From NCBI GenBank assembly GCA_002404515.1, contig DHJV01000073.1, forward strand, positions 49,383 through 55,638: a stretch of 6,256 bases of DNA. The letters are read 5' to 3'. The stretch's first letter is position 1, and each line of letters starts with the position of its first letter. The notes beneath the pieces are model-generated. The model was not told the origin of the DNA and did no database searches. It saw nothing but the letters and a program-made list of their open reading frames with translations. Positions 1 to 4,543 of the stretch are shown here, one piece after another. Origin of the DNA: Lachnospiraceae bacterium UBA4711 (GTDB taxonomy: Bacteria; Bacillota; Clostridia; Lachnospirales; Lachnospiraceae). The position numbers were made by a program, and so were the translations under genes.

Positions 1-23
1 TTTGGCTGAAATGTCATTTTCAT
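1..23 (-). CDS. rpmH: 50S ribosomal protein L34, N-terminal fragment (runs off the window)
   Basis: L34 is a small, very basic protein of the large ribosomal subunit. Only the first seven codons and two further bases are present. Read on the minus strand from the ATG at 23-21 they give MKMTFQP, which matches the conserved L34 start (M-K-x-T-[FY]-Q-P). A strong Shine-Dalgarno, AAAGGAGG, lies at 40-33 on the same strand, 9 nt before the ATG, and supports this start over the in-frame Met at codon 3. The gene is divergent from dnaA, as is standard for rpmH (usually followed by rnpA) beside the origin in Firmicutes. A sigma-A-type promoter lies upstream at 77-105. Identity rests on a very short peptide plus conserved synteny, but the two agree. 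Confidence 0.87.
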
Positions 24-76
24 AATGAAAGTCCTCCTTTTCTATATAGTTATGCCCGAAAACTGCATACTCGCCT

Positions 77-105
77 ATTATATTGAAAAAATAAGCTTCC
101 GTCAA
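77..105 (-). promoter_or_regulatory. rpmH promoter, sigma-A type
   Basis: On the minus strand a -35 hexamer TTGACG (105-100, 5 of 6 matches to TTGACA) is followed by a 17-nt spacer and a perfect -10 TATAAT (82-77). Transcription would start near base 70, giving a leader of about 47 nt before the rpmH ATG. This is the best promoter match in the window. A perfect DnaA box (112-120) lies 6 nt upstream of the -35, so DnaA bound there could touch or block RNA polymerase; that is inference. Confidence 0.8.
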
Positions 106-111
106 TAGAAG

Positions 112-120
112 TTATCCACA
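112..120 (+). promoter_or_regulatory. DnaA box 1, perfect TTATCCACA
   Basis: Exact match to the consensus DnaA-binding 9-mer on the plus strand. It is the left copy of the 13-bp direct repeat GTTATCCACAAAT and lies just upstream of the rpmH -35 element. Confidence 0.88.
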
Positions 121-156
121 AATATATAGGGATATACCCACGTAATTTACATAATG

Positions 157-165
157 TTATCCACA
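157..165 (+). promoter_or_regulatory. DnaA box 2, perfect TTATCCACA
   Basis: Second exact consensus 9-mer, same orientation as box 1, within the right copy of the 13-bp repeat. Its start is 45 bp from that of box 1, a little over four helical turns. Confidence 0.88.
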
Positions 166-179
166 AATTGTTATTAACT

Positions 180-188
180 TGTGGAAAA
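180..188 (-). promoter_or_regulatory. DnaA box 3, inverted TTTTCCACA
   Basis: The plus strand reads TGTGGAAAA, so the minus strand reads TTTTCCACA. It fits the relaxed consensus TTWTNCACA and differs from the strict consensus at one position. It faces box 2 with 14 bp between them. Confidence 0.65.
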
Positions 189-208
189 CTTGTATATTTC
201 ATGTTCAT

Positions 209-217
209 TTATCCTCA
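209..217 (+). promoter_or_regulatory. Degenerate DnaA box, TTATCCTCA
   Basis: One mismatch from TTATCCACA, in the CACA core (A to T at position 7), so affinity is probably low. It is listed because it is the fourth box-like site within about 105 bp. It could be chance in A+T-rich DNA. Confidence 0.35.
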
Positions 218-359
218 AAATGCCTATTTTACGTCATTTTTAATATACACAATTTTCCAAGTAAACCTAATTTTACTTAACATAACATCTTATACCTGTC
301 ATTATTATTTTTCTTCCTATAATTATGTAGTAAAAATCTTCGAAATCCACGCCCAAAAC
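218..359. other. A+T-rich non-coding leader upstream of dnaA
   Basis: No convincing gene lies here. Bases 201-400 are about 74.5% A+T by my count (51 G/C in 200). The dnaA reading frame happens to stay open leftwards to an ATG at 168, but the peptide it would add is not DnaA-like and the DnaA boxes lie in or next to it, so I treat it as untranslated. The stretch holds a possible secondary promoter at 296-323. Such DNA could also melt easily, but it lacks the trio repeats of the downstream half of the origin. Confidence 0.6.
296..323 (+). promoter_or_regulatory. Possible distal dnaA promoter
   Basis: A perfect -10 TATAAT at 318-323 is preceded, with a 16-nt spacer, by CTGTCA (296-301, 4 of 6 to TTGACA). 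Transcription would start near 330, leaving a leader of about 108 nt. TATAAT arises easily by chance in this A+T-rich stretch, so this is the weaker of two candidates. Confidence 0.35.
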
Positions 360-388
360 TTGCTAAAATTCTTAATTTATTGTAAAAT
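360..388 (+). promoter_or_regulatory. Probable proximal dnaA promoter
   Basis: -35 TTGCTA (360-365, 4 of 6), a 17-nt spacer, then -10 TAAAAT (383-388, 5 of 6). Transcription would begin near 395, about 43 nt before the dnaA ATG. Optimal spacing and position make this the preferred dnaA promoter. The near-consensus DnaA box at 401-409 falls directly after the predicted start, a position suited to repression by DnaA. Confidence 0.5.
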
Positions 389-400
389 AGAATCCAAGTG

Positions 401-409
401 TGCGGATAA
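401..409 (-). promoter_or_regulatory. Near-consensus DnaA box in the dnaA leader
   Basis: The plus strand reads TGCGGATAA, giving TTATCCGCA on the minus strand, one mismatch from consensus (position 7). It lies between the predicted dnaA transcription start and the Shine-Dalgarno. DnaA is known to autoregulate its own gene in several bacteria; a role for this site is inference from position. Confidence 0.4.
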
Positions 410-437
410 AGGAAGCACAGTATTTAGGAGTTATGAT

Positions 438-1817
438 ATGAAAGAATTAATCGAATCAAAATGGGAAGAGATCCTGTCTCTTCTGGAAACTGAATATGAC
501 ATTTCCAGTATCATGATCAATACGTGGATTCGTTCTCTTAAAATATATGAGGTAAAAAATAATACCGTATATTTTTATGTAGATGAAAAACTCGGTGAGA
601 ATGCGCTAAAGTTCTTAAAGCGTAAGGAGTTTGACATTTTTTTGCTTTCTTCTATTCGTGAAACATTAAATGACAGTACGATTGATATTGTGATAGACGA
701 AAAGAAAAATCTGATTGAAAGCGACGAAGAAGCCAGAAAAGAGTCTGTACAAAAATCCGACTCTTACAAGGAAGCAGTCAGCCGCAGCAATCTGAATCCC
801 AAATATACATTTGATACATTTATTGTCGGAGAAGGAAACCGCCACGCACATGCGACATGTCTGGCAGTTGCCGATCTTCCTGGACAGGATAATTTCAATC
901 CATTGTTCTTATATGGAAACTCCGGACTTGGCAAAACGCATCTCATGCAGTCTATCGCACATTATATTCTGCAGAAGAATGATAAGACAAAGGTTTTGTA
1001 TGTGCCATCTGAGACATTTACACATGAGATTATTGACGCGATCAAGAATCATACGACAAATGAATTTCGTGAGAAATACAGAAATGTTGACGTCCTGCTG
1101 ATTGATGACATCCAGTTCATCATCAAAAAGGAAAGTACACAGACAGAATTTTTCAATACCTTTAACGAACTTTATAATAATAAGAAACAGATTATTCTTT
1201 CTTCCGACCAGCCTCCAAAGGAGCTGCAGTCTTTAAATGAGAGAATCCGTTCCCGTTTTGAGTGTGGTATCCCGATTGATATTCACGAGCCTGACTATGA
1301 AACACGTATGGCAATCCTCAAAACGAAAGCGGAGATGGATCATTTAAATGATATTCCGGAAGAAGTGTTCCAGTATATCGCAGAGAATGTTACGAACAAC
1401 ATCCGGGAGCTTGAAGGTGCGCTTCATAAGATTGGCATTTTCTCCAAGCTTATGAAGGAAGAGGTTACACTGGAGACAGCCAAGGAATCTCTGAAAGATC
1501 TGATTAACAAAGAGAAAAATGAAACAATTACCGGTGAGACGATTCTCAAGACGGTATCCGAGCATATGAATATCTCTCCAGATGATATCCGCTCCAAAAA
1601 ACGTAGTCAGGATATCGCGACAGCCAGACAGGTCGTTATGTACTTATGTCGAAAGCTTACGGTAATGTCTCTGCAGTCTGCGGGCAATATCGTCGGCGGT
1701 CGTGACCATACGACAGTCATCAACGGCATTAATCGTGTTGAGGCGAAACGAAAAGAAGATCCGGCATTCAACAATACGATCGAAACAATCATCAAAAAGC
1801 TGGATACAAATGCATAG
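438..1817 (+). CDS. dnaA: Chromosomal replication initiator protein DnaA
   Basis: DnaA is the AAA+ ATPase that binds DnaA boxes at oriC, opens the duplex and recruits the replicative helicase. The 459-aa product has the usual length and four-domain plan. Domain I is about 1-87 and contains the conserved Trp of the N-terminal fold. A short, charged, variable domain II runs to about 118. Domain III starts at N120-P-K-Y-T-F, with Walker A GNSGLGKTH (160-168, K166), Walker B LLIDD (220-224), sensor I SSD (255-257), box VII ERIRSRF with the arginine-finger positions R269/R273, and sensor II R323 in NIRELEGAL. Domain IV carries the DNA-binding signature GGRDHTTV (420-427). I chose the ATG at 438 because AGGAG lies at 426-430, 7 nt upstream, and the protein then begins like other DnaA proteins (MKELIESKWEEIL). 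The upstream in-frame ATG at 168 would add 90 hydrophobic, non-homologous residues. All catalytic residues are intact, and the gene is flanked by box clusters on both sides. Confidence 0.98.
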   Translation: MKELIESKWEEILSLLETEYDISSIMINTWIRSLKIYEVKNNTVYFYVDEKLGENALKFLKRKEFDIFLLSSIRETLNDSTIDIVIDEKKNLIESDEEARKESVQKSDSYKEAVSRSNLNPKYTFDTFIVGEGNRHAHATCLAVADLPGQDNFNPLFLYGNSGLGKTHLMQSIAHYILQKNDKTKVLYVPSETFTHEIIDAIKNHTTNEFREKYRNVDVLLIDDIQFIIKKESTQTEFFNTFNELYNNKKQIILSSDQPPKELQSLNERIRSRFECGIPIDIHEPDYETRMAILKTKAEMDHLNDIPEEVFQYIAENVTNNIRELEGALHKIGIFSKLMKEEVTLETAKESLKDLINKEKNETITGETILKTVSEHMNISPDDIRSKKRSQDIATARQVVMYLCRKLTVMSLQSAGNIVGGRDHTTVINGINRVEAKRKEDPAFNNTIETIIKKLDTNA

Positions 1818-1856
1818 ATTTGCACATGTTTTTGTGATTAGATTGAAGATAACCTG

Positions 1857-1885
1857 TTGACACTTTTTTAAACCATTCTTATGTT
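1857..1885 (+). promoter_or_regulatory. Probable dnaN operon promoter
   Basis: A perfect -35 TTGACA (1857-1862) is followed by a 17-nt spacer and TATGTT (1880-1885, 4 of 6 to TATAAT). Transcription would start near 1892 and give a long leader of about 190 nt that runs through the hairpins, DnaA boxes and trios before reaching dnaN. The -35 and spacing are excellent and the -10 is mediocre. Confidence 0.5.
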
Positions 1886-1897
1886 AACTTTAACGCA

Positions 1898-1918
1898 GGA
1901 AGTTATCCAGATACTTCC
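1898..1918. repeat. Inverted repeat GGAAGT/ACTTCC with a DnaA-like site inside
   Basis: GGAAGT (1898-1903) pairs perfectly with ACTTCC (1913-1918) around a 9-nt loop. A near-consensus DnaA box, TTATCCAGA (1903-1911, one mismatch), begins on the last stem base and fills most of the loop. A 6-bp stem is modest and could be chance. No T-run follows, so it is not an intrinsic terminator. Confidence 0.4.
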
Positions 1919-1971
1919 ACATGGAGTCCGGTTCATTTCAACATGGTTATAAAGGTGGATTTAACCAGCAG

Positions 1972-1990
1972 CCATCAATGTTTTTGATGG
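1972..1990. repeat. Perfect 7-bp hairpin next to the origin boxes
   Basis: CCATCAA (1972-1978), loop TGTTT, TTGATGG (1984-1990). The right arm ends exactly where the tandem DnaA-box-like pair begins (1991). The T-run is in the loop and what follows is TTATATACAT, so it does not look like a rho-independent terminator. It could form in the dnaN leader RNA or as a cruciform in supercoiled DNA; function is unknown. Confidence 0.5.
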
Positions 1991-2007
1991 TTATATACAT
2001 ATCCACA
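1991..2007 (+). promoter_or_regulatory. Tandem DnaA-box-like sites beside the trios
   Basis: TTATATACA (1991-1999, two mismatches) and ATATCCACA (1999-2007, one mismatch, intact TCCACA core) lie head to tail and share one base. The second is followed by GCC and then the trio run. In B. subtilis a pair of boxes in the same place loads DnaA onto the trios. The second site is the more convincing. Confidence 0.65.
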
Positions 2008-2011
2008 GCCA

Positions 2012-2029
2012 CTACTATTACTACTACTA
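2012..2029. other. DnaA-trio array (six trios)
   Basis: The plus strand reads CTA CTA TTA CTA CTA CTA. On the opposite strand, read 3' to 5', this is GAT GAT AAT GAT GAT GAT, matching the DnaA-trio motif (3'-[G/A]AT-5') that positions a DnaA filament on single-stranded DNA and starts duplex opening. Six consecutive repeats start 4 bp after the DnaA box at 1999-2007, across the GC step, in the known order and orientation. Confidence 0.82.
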
Positions 2030-2050
2030 ATTTATATTCTATATTTATGA
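2030..2050. other. A+T-rich DNA unwinding element
   Basis: This stretch directly follows the trios and contains one C and one G in 21 bases (TATATTCTATATTTATG core). It is the natural candidate for the first melted region and helicase entry. Its limits are approximate; G+C-richer sequence (CTCAGGCGCAGCC) begins at about 2051. Confidence 0.7.
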
Positions 2051-2084
2051 CTCAGGCGCAGCCTCGAAAGGAGTTACAACTAAC

Positions 2085-3200
2085 ATGAAGATAAAATGTT
2101 CAAAAGTAAACCTGTTAAATTCTCTTAACATCGTTTCGAAAGCAGTTTCTACAAAAACCACATTACCGATTCTGGAATGTATCTTAATTGATGTATATGC
2201 AGACAGCATTAAGCTGACAGCCAATGACCTTGAGATCGGAATTGAAACAATCTTAGATGGTGAAGTAATCGAGATGGGACGTATTGCGATTGAAGCAAAG
2301 TTGTTTAATGATATTATTCGTAAGCTTCCAAACAGTGAAATATTTATTGAGACAACACCTGATTACAATACAATTATAAGGTGTGAAAAATCAAAGTTTG
2401 TCATTCCATCCAAATCCGGTGAGGATTTTACAGAGCTTCCTCAGATTGAGAAGGAAAAGAGTATTGAGCTTTCACAGTTTTCTTTGAAGGAGATTATCCG
2501 ACAGACGATCTTTTCTATCTCAGATAATGAGAATAACAAGCTGATGACCGGTGAATTGTTTGAGGTAAAGGATGGCGTATTGCAGGTCGTATCTCTGGAT
2601 GGACACCGTATTTCCCTGCGTAATCTTGCATTAAAGGGAAATGCTTCGAATGTGAGCGTTGTTGTACCGGGAAAGACACTCAATGATCTGTCAAAGATCA
2701 TCACAGGTGGAGTTGATGATATGGTAACGGTTTACTTCACAGACAGACATATTTTATTTGAGTTTGAGAATACAATAGTAGTATCCCGTCTGCTGGAAGG
2801 TGAGTATTTCAAGATTGTGCAGATGCTTTCTATGGATCATAAGATCAAAGTTCGTGTAAATAACAGAGAATTGTTTGATTGTATCGATCGTGCTTCTATC
2901 CTCATGCGTGAGTCAGATAAGAAGCCAATCGTTGTAAGTATCAAAAATGATAACCGGATGTATCTGAAAGTAGATACTATGATGGGTTCCATGAATGAAG
3001 AAATCGAGATTACAAAGGATGGAGAGGAAATTATTATTGGATTTAATCCAAGATTTCTGACAGATGTGTTGAAGGTTATTGACGATGAAGACATCTTTAT
3101 CTACATGCGTGATGCCAAATCACCATGTATCATCCGGGATGATGCAGGAACATATATCTACGTAGTATTACCGGTTAATATCAATGCGGGGGCTTATTAA
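2085..3200 (+). CDS. dnaN: DNA polymerase III subunit beta (sliding clamp)
   Basis: The clamp is a ring-shaped homodimer that encircles DNA, tethers the replicative polymerase and serves as a docking platform for repair proteins. At 371 aa the product has the normal length for three repeated clamp folds (about 1-120, 125-245 and 246-371). The start MKIKCSKVNLLNSLNIVSKAV with TLPILECILI is typical of domain 1. LDGHRIS (171-177) matches the conserved TDGHRL pocket strand of domain 2. The C-terminus YVVLPVNI occupies the place of YVVMPMRL in E. coli, which lines the partner-binding pocket, and is followed by five extra residues, NAGAY. AGGAG at 2069-2073 lies 11 nt before the ATG. The gene has its own probable promoter at 1857-1885 and may be read through from dnaA. 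It is 2 bp from the next gene, suggesting translational coupling. Confidence 0.97.
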   Translation: MKIKCSKVNLLNSLNIVSKAVSTKTTLPILECILIDVYADSIKLTANDLEIGIETILDGEVIEMGRIAIEAKLFNDIIRKLPNSEIFIETTPDYNTIIRCEKSKFVIPSKSGEDFTELPQIEKEKSIELSQFSLKEIIRQTIFSISDNENNKLMTGELFEVKDGVLQVVSLDGHRISLRNLALKGNASNVSVVVPGKTLNDLSKIITGGVDDMVTVYFTDRHILFEFENTIVVSRLLEGEYFKIVQMLSMDHKIKVRVNNRELFDCIDRASILMRESDKKPIVVSIKNDNRMYLKVDTMMGSMNEEIEITKDGEEIIIGFNPRFLTDVLKVIDDEDIFIYMRDAKSPCIIRDDAGTYIYVVLPVNINAGAY

Positions 3201-3202
3201 TC

Positions 3203-3427
3203 ATGGGTGAGATGCATATTTTAAAGCTTCGCGAGGGCGAGGAATATATCAAATTAGGACAGGCACTCAAGGCAACCGGTCTTGCAGATTCCGGAATTGA
3301 TGCAAAGGAAATCATTCAGCAGGGACTGGTTTTAGTCAATGGTGAGATTGATGAACGTCGTGGAAGAAAGCTCTATGATGGTGATGAAGTCGTGTTCGAT
3401 GATAATAAGATCAGTATTCAGAAGTAA
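3203..3427 (+). CDS. yaaA: S4-domain RNA-binding protein, YaaA family (recF-adjacent)
   Basis: A 74-aa protein made almost entirely of one S4 RNA-binding fold. The first helix is YIKLGQALKATGL (15-27), and the loop-strand signature GLVLVNGEIDERRGRKLYDGDEV (split here as GLVLVNGEID, 41-50, and ERRGRKLYDGDEV, 51-63) is the standard S4 pattern with the G-x-V-x-V-N-G core. Small S4 proteins between dnaN and recF are a known Firmicutes family called YaaA in B. subtilis (not the unrelated E. coli YaaA). The position is conserved; the role is probably binding structured RNA such as rRNA, but the exact job is not visible here. The ATG at 3203 starts 2 bp after the dnaN stop. The only ribosome-binding candidate is a G-run (3188-3192) within the last dnaN codons, so translation is probably coupled to dnaN. 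A second ATG at 3212 lacks a properly spaced site. Confidence 0.92.
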   Translation: MGEMHILKLREGEEYIKLGQALKATGLADSGIDAKEIIQQGLVLVNGEIDERRGRKLYDGDEVVFDDNKISIQK

Positions 3428-3451
3428 TTTCTGTACAAATGAGGTGTAGGC

Positions 3452-4543
3452 ATGTATATTGAAAATCTGGCACTGCAAAATTACAGAAATTATGCACGTG
3501 CCGAGATTACATTTTCCGATGGTATCAACATTTTGTATGGGGATAACGCACAGGGAAAGACAAACATATTGGAAGCTATCTACCTGATTGGAACGACGAA
3601 GAGCCATAGAGGAAGCAAGGATCGGGAAATCATACGATTTGATACAGATGAAAGTCATATCCGGGCAGAAATAAAAAAAGATAGCATGCATCGACGGATT
3701 GATATGCATCTGAAGAAGAACAAGTCCAAGGGAATTGCAATCGATATGGTACCAATCCGCAGAAGTTCTGAGTTGCTTGGTACGATGAATATGGTTTTCT
3801 TTTCTCCGGAGGATTTGTCTATTATCAAAAACAGTCCGGCAGAGCGAAGAAATTTCATGGATATGGAATTATGTCAGTTGGATAAGATTTATGTGAGTCT
3901 GCTGGCAAATTATAAAAAAGTGTTAGATCAGAGAAACAATCTGTTAAGGCAGATTGGATTTGATAAAAATAAAATGGATATGCTGCCAGTCTGGGATGAC
4001 CAACTGGTAAAATATGGTATAGAAATCATAAAAAAAAGGAATCATTTTATTGATTTGATAAATGAGATAATTCCTGATATACATAGTAATTTAACGTCAG
4101 GAAAAGAACATTTGTGTCTGGTATATGAAAAAAATGCAGAAGCAGAAAGCTTTGCATCGATGCTTGCAGAAAAACAGGAGATGGACTTACGTTATCAGAC
4201 AACACAGACTGGTCCTCACCGCGATGATATTGCGTTTTTGATCGATGGCATGGATGTGAGAAAGTTCGGTTCGCAGGGACAACAGCGTACAGTGGCGCTG
4301 TCATTGAAGCTTGCAGAAATCGAACTGGTAAAAAGACTGATACAGGATAATCCCATATTACTGTTAGACGATGTAATGTCTGAGTTGGATCGAAGCCGGC
4401 AGGATGCATTATTAGAGTCTATTCGAGGAATCCAAACGATTCTTACATGTACAGGATATGATGATTTTATAAAGGAACGGCTGACAATCGACAAGGTATA
4501 TAAGGTTGTTGCCGGAACGATACAGGAGGAGTTAGATGGGTAA
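3452..4543 (+). CDS. recF: DNA replication and repair protein RecF
   Basis: RecF is an SMC/ABC-like ATPase that acts with RecO and RecR to load RecA at single-strand gaps and stalled forks. The 363-aa product has the family's usual size and motif order: start MYIENLALQNYRNY, Walker A GDNAQGKT (30-37, K36), TGPHRDD (253-259), the ABC signature SQGQQR (274-279), and Walker B LLLDD (303-307) followed by the D-loop SELD (310-313). All ATPase residues are intact. The start is supported by GAGGTG at 3441-3446, 5 nt upstream of the ATG, and by the conserved N-terminus. The gene lies 24 bp after the S4 gene and overlaps gyrB by 8 bp, placing it inside one operon. The remB (yaaB) gene that follows recF in B. 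subtilis is absent. Confidence 0.98.
   Translation: MYIENLALQNYRNYARAEITFSDGINILYGDNAQGKTNILEAIYLIGTTKSHRGSKDREIIRFDTDESHIRAEIKKDSMHRRIDMHLKKNKSKGIAIDMVPIRRSSELLGTMNMVFFSPEDLSIIKNSPAERRNFMDMELCQLDKIYVSLLANYKKVLDQRNNLLRQIGFDKNKMDMLPVWDDQLVKYGIEIIKKRNHFIDLINEIIPDIHSNLTSGKEHLCLVYEKNAEAESFASMLAEKQEMDLRYQTTQTGPHRDDIAFLIDGMDVRKFGSQGQQRTVALSLKLAEIELVKRLIQDNPILLLDDVMSELDRSRQDALLESIRGIQTILTCTGYDDFIKERLTIDKVYKVVAGTIQEELDG

Larger units (their letters stand above)
106..217. other. oriC: oriC, upstream DnaA-box cluster
   Basis: This short stretch between rpmH and dnaA holds two perfect TTATCCACA boxes in direct orientation, one inverted TTTTCCACA box and one degenerate TTATCCTCA. The two perfect boxes sit inside an identical 13-bp direct repeat, GTTATCCACAAAT, at 111-123 and 156-168, with starts 45 bp apart. 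A box cluster upstream of dnaA paired with a second cluster between dnaA and dnaN is the bipartite oriC known from Bacillus subtilis and relatives. Outer limits are approximate. This half has boxes but no convincing DnaA-trio run, so unwinding is assigned to the downstream half. Confidence 0.8.
1818..2084. other. oriC: oriC, downstream half (dnaA-dnaN spacer)
   Basis: This 267-bp gene-free spacer contains, in order: a probable dnaN promoter (1857-1885), a small hairpin with a DnaA-like site in its loop (1898-1918), a second perfect hairpin (1972-1990), two head-to-tail DnaA-box-like sites (1991-2007), a GCC step, six DnaA-trios (2012-2029), an A+T-rich stretch (2030-2050) and the dnaN Shine-Dalgarno (2069-2073). 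Box, short GC step, trios, then A+T-rich DNA is the order of the basal unwinding system described for B. subtilis. Replication most likely starts here. No intrinsic terminator with a T-run follows dnaA, so some dnaA transcripts may read through into dnaN. Confidence 0.85.

Noticed and set aside
129..139. GGGATATACCC between the two perfect DnaA boxes as a small hairpin or operator
   Set aside because: Only a 3-bp GC stem around 5 nt; not distinguishable from chance.
168..437. In-frame open extension of dnaA up to an ATG at 168 (90 extra residues)
   Set aside because: The added residues are hydrophobic, Tyr/Phe/Ile-rich and unlike any DnaA N-terminus. The extension spans the promoter and DnaA-box region and its ATG has no Shine-Dalgarno. 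The ATG at 438 has AGGAG and the expected domain I start.
433..441. Two-codon start-stop element ATG ATA TGA overlapping the dnaA start
   Set aside because: The ATG is only 2 nt after AGGAG, too close for initiation; likely chance in A+T-rich sequence.
811..1101. Plus-strand 96-codon frame inside dnaA
   Set aside because: An out-of-frame shadow of the AAA+ domain of dnaA, Cys/Arg/His-rich and without a domain.
1818..1826. ATTTGCACA as a further DnaA box
   Set aside because: It fits the relaxed TTWTNCACA pattern except for position 1 and is two or more changes from the strict consensus; too weak to list alone.
1824..1837. CACA...TGTG short inverted repeat after dnaA as a possible terminator
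   Set aside because: The stem is only 4 bp, weak, and lacks a following T-run in the right place.
1945..1966. GGTTA...TAACC inverted repeat in the dnaA-dnaN spacer
   Set aside because: A 5-bp stem with a 12-nt loop is expected by chance.
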